Source: UBA1275 sp038124025 (lineage in GTDB: Bacteria; Bacteroidota; Rhodothermia; Balneolales; Balneolaceae). Taken from it: 5,580 bases of DNA. Shown one piece after another: positions 1-5,580 of the stretch. Where the stretch lies: positions 1 to 5,580 of the forward strand of contig JAYPBC010000056.1 in NCBI GenBank assembly GCA_038124025.1. Direction: 5' to 3'. Position 1 is the stretch's first letter; each line of letters opens with the position of its first letter. The translations under genes and the position numbers were made by a program. Under the pieces are notes generated by a model, which was given only the letters and a program-made list of their open reading frames with translations, did no database searches and was not told the DNA's origin.

Positions 1-55
1 GAACCAACGACCGATCGGTTAACAGCCGATTGCTCTGCCACTGAGCTACCGAGGA
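1..55 (-). tRNA. tRNA-Asn (anticodon GUU), 3' end cut by window edge
   Basis: Read on the minus strand, the gene begins at 55 with the acceptor strand TCCTCGG (55-49), then TA, a D arm opening with GCTC and closing with GAGC, the anticodon stem ATCGG (30-26), the loop CTGTTAA (25-19) with anticodon GTT at 23-21, the closing stem CCGAT (18-14), the variable loop CGGTC (13-9), and the T stem GTTGG (8-4) followed by TTC of the T loop. The window ends there, so the 3' half of the T arm, the acceptor 3' strand and any encoded CCA are not visible. The GTT anticodon reads AAC/AAU codons, hence asparagine. A well-matched promoter lies just upstream at 85-116, so it need not depend on read-through from the receptor gene. 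No sign of an integrated element is seen on the visible side. Confidence 0.95.
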
Positions 56-84
56 AAGTGGCACACAAACTAAATTATGAGGAT

Positions 85-116
85 CAAATATAGACATAAT
101 AGTTAACTCCAGTCAA
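85..116 (-). promoter_or_regulatory. Promoter of tRNA-Asn, Bacteroidota type (TTG ... TAnnTTTG)
   Basis: On the minus strand TATATTTG (92-85) matches every defined position of the -7 element TAnnTTTG known from Bacteroidota primary-sigma promoters. TTG (116-114, within TTGACT 116-111) lies 21 nt upstream, about where the -33 element is expected. The same bases also resemble a classical -35/-10 pair (TTGACT, 18 nt, TATATT). Transcription would start near position 78, leaving a leader of about 23 nt before the tRNA at 55. The start site is inferred from spacing only. Confidence 0.7.
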
Positions 117-236
117 CACTAAAATGCAATTTTTTGATCATGAGTACAAGCTGCATCAACCAGAAAAATCTTTTAACCAATGCTTTAGCTTCATCACACG
201 TGCTCTACCCTAACCAGCATAGTTCGCTAAGAATGA

Positions 237-256
237 ACCATCCCATACCATCCCAT
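237..256. repeat. Exact tandem repeat, 2 x 10 bp
   Basis: ACCATCCCAT occurs twice back to back (237-246 and 247-256) with no mismatch; the flanking bases do not extend the repeat. It lies in the non-coding gap, so a slippage duplication there would be neutral. No function can be assigned. Confidence 0.85.
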
Positions 257-264
257 TCAGTCAC

Positions 265-278
265 GGTTACAAGTAACC
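265..278. repeat. Perfect inverted repeat GGTTAC-AA-GTAACC
   Basis: Six-base arms (265-270 and 273-278) surround AA, so as RNA it would fold as five pairs with a four-base loop. On the plus strand it is followed by ATTAATTTTT, which resembles a weak terminator, but no plus-strand gene runs into it. On the minus strand, the direction of the receptor transcript, no T-run follows, so it is not a convincing terminator for that gene. It could be a protein-binding site, an RNA end-stabilising hairpin, or chance. Confidence 0.4.
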
Positions 279-290
279 ATTAATTTTTAA

Positions 291-337
291 CTAGGTTGAT
301 CCATAGCCACCTAGGCGCAATGAACGGGTGAATCAAC
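291..337. repeat. Two overlapping, mutually exclusive inverted repeats
   Basis: CTAGGT (291-296) is the reverse complement of ACCTAG (309-314), and GTTGAT (295-300) is the reverse complement of ATCAAC (332-337). The two left arms share bases 295-296, so an RNA could form one or the other hairpin but not both in full. The region lies 41-87 bases beyond the receptor stop codon, in its likely 3' untranslated region. No T-run follows on the minus strand. Stems of six pairs with loops of 12 and 31 bases are weak and can arise by chance. Confidence 0.3.
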
Positions 338-377
338 ATCGGTATGTGGACACTATAAAGTTGCGACTTGTTTCAGC

Positions 378-2738
378 CTAAAATTCTAATCTAATCCCGG
401 CTTCGACCATTCGAGGCAAACCCGGTCGGTAGCCTGCTGGTCGCGCCGCTACAGCATATCTAGTATCCAACGCATTTCTTAGGTGGAACTGAAAGGTAGA
501 CCATGTATTAATTGAATAGGCCATGCTTAAATCTATGATATGATGCCCTTTAATGCCATTTTCGGCATTAATGGCGCCTTGACCTGCTTCCGTGCGCATA
601 TCGGATTGATGGCGGTAATTAACATTGGCTTGCATATTATCTACCACTAAACCCCAGCCTAGGCTCCATTGATGCCTCGGTAAATACGGAAGAGCATCTC
701 CTTTGCTTACTTCGCTCCAAGGCCCATAGTCACTATCGAATGTAGTATTGAATGAAGATTCAGTCAAGGTGTACACTAAACTCAGTGGCATTCGAATAGA
801 GCTATTGGGAATGAGCCAATCGTAGTTTCCTGCCCATTCTAATCCCCAAATACTAACGGCTCCCGCATTAAATTGTGCGGTCCCCCCACCACCGCCTGAA
901 GCAGCTAAATCATTACCAAGTAGATTTGAGTAATCATTATAAAAGATAGCCGACTCAATAGAAAAACGTGTGGAACTAAGCCATCTAAGCCCCAACTCGT
1001 AATTCAGACTATGCTCGGAGTCTGTACCTTCTGAAGATCCAGGTGATGGAGGAGCAAATCCCTTGTGAAGCCCCCCAAATACGTTTAATCCATTGTTTGA
1101 TTCGTAGGTAAAACCAAGCCCAGGCATGACTGCCCAAAGCGAATTATCGGTAACATTCAAACTGCTTCCTGAACGGCTTACATCCGCCTTGCCATAATCT
1201 TCACGGCTCAGATCTATATATTCTAGACGAATACCGGGGCTAAGGCTCCAATTACCCCGGTTCCATTCTAATTGGGTATAACTTGCCCAAGCAATAGCAG
1301 ATTCTAAGCGATTACTATCGGTTCCTGGAATTCCTTGATTGGTCAAAAGTAATGCGCCCTCTTCCATTCGATAATCATCTACCCACTGAAACCGGTCCAT
1401 TCCATCTGCATGAACACGCAATCCAAGCTCCAGACGCATTTTAGACTCTGACCACACCCATTGCTGGGAAGCTTGTGCCTGGATTCCGCGTGAGTAGTAG
1501 GCTCTGTTATTCGCCTTTACTGCATAATCAGCGTTCCCTGTACTTTGACCTCGCAAGGAAGCATACTCTGCTGGGTAGGCATCAGGTGAAGCTAAAATAG
1601 CACTAATGCTGGTACCCATGACCTTACCTAACTTATACCAATTCCTATTAACTTTTTGTTGATAGGCAGTCAAACTTGCATTCCAACCCGAAGCCCATTG
1701 GGTAAAGTATTTTACACTTAGTTGGTACTGATCGGCATTCATCTGGTCAATAGCCGATGAAGCATAGCGCAGATAAGGATTTTCTTGAAAATCTTGATAG
1801 CTTAACCCGAGATAGGTTTCGTTTGATAGCTCATTATAATACCCGGCTTTAATCTCTAATCGTTGAAACCTTGGGGCAGATGAATCGGATTGAAACCGTA
1901 ATTTGAGTATGTAGTCTTGAACGTCAAAGCCGGTCTCCATGGCATTAGGCAGCTCTTTAAATCCGTCGTTAGATTGCATTAAACCCTGAAAAACATATCC
2001 AAATTGACCACGGGTATCCCCTACTTTTAGGCTAAACTTTTCACTACCATAGCCCCCAGCCGTTAGTTTCGCCTCTCCCTTCCATTCGAATGGGATACGC
2101 GCCGAAAGTAAATTTAGTGCCCCTCCCGTAGTATAAGGCCCGTATTTAATTTGGGAAGAACCTTTCCTCACCTCCAGCCCCTCCATTCGGGCCATTGTTG
2201 GAAAGTAATAGGCTGCAGGTGCACTATATGGCGCTGGTGCGGCCAAAATTCCATCTTCCATCAGGGTAATTTTGGCACTTCTAGAAACCCCCGTACCCCT
2301 CATCCCGACGTTGGGACGTAATCCAAATCCATCTTCCTCTTGCATATACACGCCTCCAACCTGGCTCAATACACGATGCACATTCGCGTAATCAAATTGC
2401 TGCAATCGAGCAAGGCCAAGATAGGTGGCAGCACCCGGGGTTTGAGTCTGCCATGAGGGGCTTGCAATAACCATTATTCGGTCTAATTCCAATCGCTGAA
2501 TAAGCGGAGTTAGTGTATCAACGCCGGCCATTTTTGTCGCACCTTCCATATAGGCGCGAGTAAGCACATCCTTACTATTATCACTCTTTACCAGTAATTG
2601 GGCCTTAAGATCTTGACCTAATAGCGCAGCTAATACCAGTATGAGCATGGTCTTTGTTAGGGTTGCTTTTAGAGATTTCTTGTCCGAATTACCGGTGGGA
2701 TGTATCGAATCACACCTAGAGATAAGAAATGTATTCAT
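378..2738 (-). CDS. TonB-dependent outer-membrane receptor, ferric-citrate (FecA) type
   Basis: Predicted 786-residue outer-membrane gated channel that would take up a ferric chelate using TonB-ExbBD energy. Residues 1-46 are an export signal with a long basic n-region (KK at 20-21), a hydrophobic core at 31-40 and likely cleavage after LKA (44-46). LDRIMVIA (85-92) is a plausible TonB box. The plug follows, with EEDGFGLRPNVGMRG (134-148), LMEDGILAAPAPYSAP (159-174) and VRKGSSQIKYGP (190-201), all FecA-family hallmarks. The barrel carries NETYLGLSYQDF (306-317), NYELGLR, FYNDYSNLLG, and a terminal phenylalanine (RLEF). The space between signal and TonB box (about 38 residues) is too short for the signalling domain of E. 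coli FecA and shows no carboxypeptidase-like domain common in Bacteroidota receptors. The first ATG is preferred: the next one (residue 31) would leave no basic n-region, and no GTG or TTG lies between. No Shine-Dalgarno is seen. Family assignment is firm; the ferric citrate substrate is inferred, and other chelates are possible. Confidence 0.93.
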   Translation of the reverse strand: MNTFLISRCDSIHPTGNSDKKSLKATLTKTMLILVLAALLGQDLKAQLLVKSDNSKDVLTRAYMEGATKMAGVDTLTPLIQRLELDRIMVIASPSWQTQTPGAATYLGLARLQQFDYANVHRVLSQVGGVYMQEEDGFGLRPNVGMRGTGVSRSAKITLMEDGILAAPAPYSAPAAYYFPTMARMEGLEVRKGSSQIKYGPYTTGGALNLLSARIPFEWKGEAKLTAGGYGSEKFSLKVGDTRGQFGYVFQGLMQSNDGFKELPNAMETGFDVQDYILKLRFQSDSSAPRFQRLEIKAGYYNELSNETYLGLSYQDFQENPYLRYASSAIDQMNADQYQLSVKYFTQWASGWNASLTAYQQKVNRNWYKLGKVMGTSISAILASPDAYPAEYASLRGQSTGNADYAVKANNRAYYSRGIQAQASQQWVWSESKMRLELGLRVHADGMDRFQWVDDYRMEEGALLLTNQGIPGTDSNRLESAIAWASYTQLEWNRGNWSLSPGIRLEYIDLSREDYGKADVSRSGSSLNVTDNSLWAVMPGLGFTYESNNGLNVFGGLHKGFAPPSPGSSEGTDSEHSLNYELGLRWLSSTRFSIESAIFYNDYSNLLGNDLAASGGGGGTAQFNAGAVSIWGLEWAGNYDWLIPNSSIRMPLSLVYTLTESSFNTTFDSDYGPWSEVSKGDALPYLPRHQWSLGWGLVVDNMQANVNYRHQSDMRTEAGQGAINAENGIKGHHIIDLSMAYSINTWSTFQFHLRNALDTRYAVAARPAGYRPGLPRMVEAGIRLEF

Positions 2739-2842
2739 GAAAAAGATGAATATATGATGAGTGTTTTTTCTAATAGAGGGTGAACTAAATAAAACGAGAT
2801 GAATTTCGAGCGTACTTTCCTTATTTTTACCAAGCTACCTTT

Positions 2843-2861
2843 ATATAGATTAAATCTAAAT
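2843..2861. promoter_or_regulatory. 19-bp near-perfect inverted repeat, possible operator
   Basis: The core TAGATT-A-AATCTA (2846-2858) is perfectly symmetric around 2852; two more symmetric bases per side extend it to 2843-2861 with a single mismatched pair (2845/2859). It lies about 105-123 bases upstream of the receptor start and overlaps the -7 element and presumed start site of the candidate promoter at 2856-2886, a typical place for a repressor. Size and symmetry resemble metal-regulator boxes, but the bases do not match the E. coli Fur consensus well. AT-rich spacer DNA produces such palindromes by chance fairly often. Confidence 0.35.
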
Positions 2862-2886
2862 TAAGAAAAAACCTGATTGCTCGCAA
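2856..2886 (-). promoter_or_regulatory. Candidate promoter of the TonB-dependent receptor gene
   Basis: On the minus strand TAATTTAG (2863-2856) matches five of six defined positions of the Bacteroidota -7 element TAnnTTTG, and TTG (2886-2884) lies 20 nt upstream as a -33 element. Transcription would begin near 2849 and give a leader of about 110 nt before the ATG at 2738. The match is imperfect in AT-rich DNA, and the -33 element overlaps the weak hairpin after truA, so this is tentative. A promoter somewhere in this gap is expected because the spacer is 165 bp while the upstream genes are spaced 0-1 bp. Confidence 0.3.
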
Positions 2887-2909
2887 GCTTATTTAGAAGA
2901 ATTCTAAAT
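2866..2909 (-). terminator. Weak terminator-like structures at the end of truA
   Basis: A perfect 8-bp inverted repeat (arms 2891-2898 and 2902-2909, ATTTAGAA and TTCTAAAT, three-base loop) spans the truA stop codon. Downstream on the minus strand a small TTGC/GCAA inverted repeat (2886-2877) precedes a run of six T (2871-2866). Neither is a classical terminator: the first stem is all but GC-free and has no T-run, and the second has at most three usable pairs and sits five bases from the T-run. Together they could end or slow transcription of the upstream operon. Confidence 0.25.
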
Positions 2910-3689
2910 AAAAATATCACCTGGGTATTTCACCTTCGTAAGGCATAATCCGTGAGCGGGAGCCGTGTATATTTGATGATCTCTAAGATCATGAATCCAA
3001 GATTTGCCATATAATACATTTATTTCCAACTCCTGCATATGCCACATAGTCCCGACTAATCTACGTACCATGTTACGCAAAAAGCGATTTGCAGTGACTT
3101 TATAGAAGAGCTCATCTCCTTCAATAATCCATCGCGATTCTTCGATCTTACACAAGGTGGTATAATTTTCAGGATTTGTTTTCGAGAGGGTATCAAAGTC
3201 ATATTCCCCTACTATTTGATCTGCTAATTCGTTAAGCACCTCTATATTCCAATACCCCCCCGCATACCAAGATTGATGGGCTCGCAATGGACTGGGCTCA
3301 GTCACAATACGATACAAATAACTTCGCGATAAGGCATCGAATCGAGCATGCGCATCTCCGGCCACCTCACGAATAGCCGAAATGTAGATGCTAGGCATAA
3401 GTAATCGATTTAACCGATGAAGTAGCAAGGATTGATTTTCCTGGGGATTATTGGTCGATGTTTTTCGAAATCTATACCAATCGTCGGGGCTAATATCAAT
3501 GTGAGCCACTTGAGCCTTAGCATGAACCCCCGCATCCGTTCTGCCCTGTCCTATGACATCCATCGGCTGCTGGAAAAGTAACTCAAGGGCTTCTTCAATT
3601 GCTCCTTCAACGGTTGAGGCATCCGGCTGAATTTGCCAACCTGAAAAAGAGGCTCCATCAAACTCAATGGACAAAAAATACCTAGACAT
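2904..3689 (-). CDS. truA: tRNA pseudouridine synthase A (TruA)
   Basis: Cytoplasmic enzyme that isomerises uridine to pseudouridine in the anticodon arm (positions 38-40 in studied TruA enzymes) of many tRNAs. The 261 residues match the usual family length. Visible signatures in order: the opening FDGASFSGWQIQP (10-22), GQGRTDAGVHA (47-57) with the catalytic aspartate D52 in its canonical place, HARFDALSRSYLYRI (114-128) with the conserved R-x-Y (Y124), FDTLSK (165-170), NRFLRNMVRRLVG (201-213), and the C-terminal APAHGLCLTKVKYP (243-256). All key residues are present, so it should be active. The ATG lies one base after the stop of the preceding gene (TAG-C-ATG) and has no clear Shine-Dalgarno, which suggests translational coupling. 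It is the last gene of a three-gene operon; the following gene is 165 bp away. The pairing with a cytochrome c assembly gene has no known functional reason. Confidence 0.97.
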   Translation of the reverse strand: MSRYFLSIEFDGASFSGWQIQPDASTVEGAIEEALELLFQQPMDVIGQGRTDAGVHAKAQVAHIDISPDDWYRFRKTSTNNPQENQSLLLHRLNRLLMPSIYISAIREVAGDAHARFDALSRSYLYRIVTEPSPLRAHQSWYAGGYWNIEVLNELADQIVGEYDFDTLSKTNPENYTTLCKIEESRWIIEGDELFYKVTANRFLRNMVRRLVGTMWHMQELEINVLYGKSWIHDLRDHQIYTAPAHGLCLTKVKYPGDIFI

Positions 3690-3690
3690 G

Positions 3691-4614
3691 CTAGAAGTTT
3701 AGCCTAACATTCACCGTGTAGTAGAACGCCTGCTGCTGTTTTGTATAATTCATGGGAAGCCTATCCACATTGGATGGCCAGTTACTAGGCATCGCCTTTC
3801 TATGCTCAGATAGTCCAATTTTGCCCATATCTCTGACATTTAGACCTAGAATACTAGGAGAATTAGCACCTGATCCGATCGATTCTAATCCCAAATGAGC
3901 TTGAAAACCCATTTTATTTGCGTCTCGAACCAAGCCAAAAGCATGAATTCCACTAATAACGCGATTGACAACCATTAAGGTTACCAAAGCTGGAAGCTGA
4001 TTGTTGTTCTTATCAACCCGTTCGCGCATATCGTTAAATTGACTTCGGCTCGAGCTAGATTCCCAATTCCATTCATTTTCTGGAATTTGCTCCAAACGTT
4101 TGTTCCAATTGCGTGTTCTCAACTGAACATCGTTGTACGCAGTTAGGTTATCGTGATTTGACACCGCCAGGTACATCTCTCTGTTTCGATTCGCCAAATT
4201 TATACCCGCATTACTTTGGGCAAAGGTTACCAATTCATCCTCTAAAATAGAAGCACGATATTGAATACCTACGTATGAAAGTATGAGCGAAACGTCGAGC
4301 GCCATGTGCCATTGTCCTCGAGTCCATTGTTCAGGATTGGCATAATATTCACCCCAACCCGGCAACAGGAATGAACGCCTTAGAGCTGCTGCTGGATTTT
4401 TCTTCTGATTGATGTTATTATTTTCCCGCAAAAAAAGAGCCGCATTATTTCGAGTATTTTTTGATGCCTCATGTAAGCTGAACGAGAAATTATTTCTCGT
4501 ATCCAACCCAACATGTTTAATCTGGGTAAATGCTGGTTGCGATAGGCCAAACAAGAGAACGAGCACAACTATTGCACACCCTGAACCCGTTCTTTGCTTG
4601 ATTAGAAATATCAT
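3691..4614 (-). CDS. Exported/membrane-associated protein, DUF5683-like, function unknown
   Basis: A 307-residue protein I cannot assign a function. Residues 1-30 form a clear Sec signal: K6 and R8, hydrophobic core 13-24, likely cleavage after AFT or nearby (before Q31). No lipobox cysteine follows. Residues 76-92 (ALRRSFLLPGWGEYY) resemble the LPGxGQ-Y motif of DUF5683-type proteins of Bacteroidota and relatives. A hydrophobic stretch follows at about 103-118, then a polar, N/R/E-rich region (125-205), a second hydrophobic stretch (207-222), and a C-terminus ending in the alternating pattern FYYTVNVRLNF with a terminal phenylalanine, which recalls outer-membrane strands. Location could therefore be inner membrane with periplasmic parts, or outer membrane. 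The ATG follows the upstream stop directly (TAA-ATG), and truA begins one base after its stop, so it is co-expressed with both. Family similarity is from memory of motifs, not from a search. Confidence 0.8.
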   Translation of the reverse strand: MIFLIKQRTGSGCAIVVLVLLFGLSQPAFTQIKHVGLDTRNNFSFSLHEASKNTRNNAALFLRENNNINQKKNPAAALRRSFLLPGWGEYYANPEQWTRGQWHMALDVSLILSYVGIQYRASILEDELVTFAQSNAGINLANRNREMYLAVSNHDNLTAYNDVQLRTRNWNKRLEQIPENEWNWESSSSRSQFNDMRERVDKNNNQLPALVTLMVVNRVISGIHAFGLVRDANKMGFQAHLGLESIGSGANSPSILGLNVRDMGKIGLSEHRKAMPSNWPSNVDRLPMNYTKQQQAFYYTVNVRLNF

Positions 4615-5580
4615 TTACACTGCCATTTTTCGTTCTCTACTCCAATGTCGCAAAATAGAAATACTAAAACCAATCATAAGTAGAAAGGTTCCAGCCCAAA
4701 CTACCGAAATCAACGGCTTTTTCTCTGCTACAATAAGGATCCATTCGTCACCGAGACCTTCTGGCAGACCAATAATACCCAATTCAATACTATCACTTTC
4801 AGGATCCAATTTGGTGAAACGCACCGATAAATCGTAGGCTTCTATTTCTACTGGGAAAGAAGCCGTAAAACTCTCCCCTCCCTCATTATAAACAGCAAAA
4901 AGGGGCTCCAAACTGTACCTTGTATTACTAGGTAAATGAACAAAGTCAATTTGTGCACGAACGCCCACGCCTTTACCCGTTGGAATATTCATAGAATCAA
5001 CCATGATAAAATCATTAAACTGAAAAGAGAATGGACCCAGCTCTTTACTTTGTCCTCTAGTGAAACTAAACACCTGAGCCACTTCTTCTCCATGACTCAT
5101 ATCACTTTGATTTGTTTGGGCTCCATCCATTGGGATCGATGCTGAATCTTGGGCCATGGACACCGGTTGTATTTGTGCTGCAGAAGCATTGCGATTGTTC
5201 ACATTTTCAATGTATGAACTCCCAGCCACATACAAGTATATATCATTTAACCACCCCGTTCTCACGTCAGGGTCTACAGACCATTGAATGTTATCAGCCG
5301 TGGAGGTAGTTAACATGGGGTAAACTTCAGGATTCATCTTAAACCTGTGCCCATTGTTTAAATCAGTAAAACTTAGGGCATAGGTTTGTTGGCCAGGCCT
5401 GTTTTGATTATCGATGGCGTACCCGCTGTACAACACCTCATAACGGTTATTTAATACCTTAGGTTCGTTGAGTTTTAATTCTAACATTTCAACCGTCTGT
5501 GATACGGTGAATCCTTGCTCATCGGTTACTTCACCATTAAGGACACGATCATTGTAATTACTTGTCCTCTCATCAAGTAG
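4615..5580 (-). CDS. CcmF/CcsA-type cytochrome c assembly protein, C-terminal part (5' end outside window)
   Basis: Visible are 321 C-terminal residues. The frame is open from the window edge at 5580 through the methionine codon at 5487 (upstream it reads ...NGEVTDEQGFTVSQTVE) without a stop, so that methionine is internal. Proteins of this kind (haem handling and ligation to apocytochrome c at the periplasmic face of the inner membrane) have many membrane segments, then a large periplasmic domain and a last membrane helix; only the last two parts are seen. Support: the LNEPKVLNNRYEVLYSGY start of the domain, MNPEVYP followed by SVDPDVRTGWLNDIYLYV (visible residues 101-118), the position where family members have a conserved segment on DP/PD-R and D-x-Y/F, and a final helix ISVVWAGTFLLMIGFSISIL (visible 291-310) followed by basic residues. 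The WWD haem-binding motif would lie upstream and cannot be checked. A stretch at visible 122-163 is N/S/Q/A-rich and looks like an insertion. It is the first visible gene of the operon with the unknown protein and truA. Confidence 0.85.
   Translation of the reverse strand, partial: LLDERTSNYNDRVLNGEVTDEQGFTVSQTVEMLELKLNEPKVLNNRYEVLYSGYAIDNQNRPGQQTYALSFTDLNNGHRFKMNPEVYPMLTTSTADNIQWSVDPDVRTGWLNDIYLYVAGSSYIENVNNRNASAAQIQPVSMAQDSASIPMDGAQTNQSDMSHGEEVAQVFSFTRGQSKELGPFSFQFNDFIMVDSMNIPTGKGVGVRAQIDFVHLPSNTRYSLEPLFAVYNEGGESFTASFPVEIEAYDLSVRFTKLDPESDSIELGIIGLPEGLGDEWILIVAEKKPLISVVWAGTFLLMIGFSISILRHWSRERKMAV

Larger units (their letters stand above)
56..377. other. 322-bp gap between the receptor gene and tRNA-Asn; no gene seen
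   Basis: No supportable coding region was found on either strand; the longest minus-strand ATG frame I followed here (near 282-341) is only about 19 codons. The right part must hold the 3' end of the receptor transcript, but no GC-rich hairpin with a T-run on the minus strand is visible. The gap does contain the tRNA promoter (85-116), a 10-bp tandem repeat (237-256), a short perfect inverted repeat (265-278) and a pair of mutually exclusive inverted repeats (291-337), listed separately. Its AT content is typical of a spacer. Confidence 0.7.

Noticed and set aside
1..55. tRNA-Asn as an attachment site of an integrated element
   Set aside because: The 3' end of the tRNA is outside the window and no integrase, direct repeat of the tRNA end or foreign-looking gene is present on the visible side.
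265..290. Plus-strand intrinsic terminator (inverted repeat followed by a T-rich stretch)
   Set aside because: No plus-strand gene or promoter leads into it; the stem has at most five usable pairs and the T-run is interrupted and not adjacent.
282..341. Minus-strand mini-ORF of about 19 codons in the gap after the receptor gene
   Set aside because: It is too short, has no ribosome-binding context and lies in a region whose features are better described as inverted repeats.
2843..2861. Classical Fur box
   Set aside because: The length and symmetry agree, but the bases match poorly with the E. coli 19-bp consensus and with the 7-1-7 form, so only an unspecified operator is suggested.
4380..4568. 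Minus-strand open frame of 62 codons in another frame
   Set aside because: It is fully inside the signal-peptide protein at 3691-4614, whose own frame has a clear signal peptide and family-like motif.
4409..4837. Plus-strand open frame of 142 codons
   Set aside because: It lies antisense to the junction of two well-supported minus-strand genes and has no recognisable motif or start context; composition is explained by the opposite strand.
4936..5309. Two short overlapping plus-strand open frames (69 and 65 codons)
   Set aside because: Both are antisense to the CcmF-like coding region, overlap each other in different frames and show no domain features.
5485..5487. ATG as the start of a separate 290-residue protein
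   Set aside because: The frame stays open for 31 more codons to the window edge with sensible sequence, there is no signal peptide after this ATG, and the product fits only the C-terminal part of a CcmF/CcsA-like protein.

Overview
The window reads as ordinary chromosomal DNA of moderate to low GC from a bacterium of the Bacteroidota/Balneolota (FCB) group. Three things point there: a promoter with the Bacteroidota-type TAnnTTTG -7 element in front of the tRNA gene, near-absence of Shine-Dalgarno sequences before the starts, and an export-signal protein with an 'LPGWGEYY' motif of the kind I associate with DUF5683-like proteins of Balneolaceae and relatives. The species cannot be fixed from this sequence. 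All genes I can support lie on the minus strand, so the window is transcribed from its right end to its left end.

In transcription order: (1) 5580 to 4615 is the C-terminal part of a CcmF/CcsA-type cytochrome c assembly protein. Its frame stays open to the window edge, so the first methionine seen inside the window is not its start. (2) 4614 to 3691 is an exported or membrane-associated protein of unknown function, starting directly after the previous stop codon. (3) 3689 to 2904 is truA, tRNA pseudouridine synthase A, separated from the previous stop by one base. These three form one tight, probably translationally coupled operon whose promoter lies outside the window. (4) After a 165-bp AT-rich gap holding inverted repeats and a possible promoter comes an outer-membrane TonB-dependent receptor of the ferric-citrate (FecA) type, 2738 to 378. 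(5) A 322-bp gap without a gene contains small repeats and a good promoter for (6) a tRNA-Asn(GUU) gene at the left edge, cut by the window in its T loop.

The genes do not form one pathway. The operon joins cytochrome c maturation, an unknown envelope protein and tRNA modification; the receptor is a stand-alone iron-uptake type gene with no regulator, periplasmic binding protein or ABC transporter in view. I found no mobile element, CRISPR array, toxin-antitoxin pair or defence system, and no convincing undescribed system. The points most worth a second look are the unknown protein in the operon, the low-complexity insertion in the CcmF-like protein, and the inverted repeat in front of the receptor gene.
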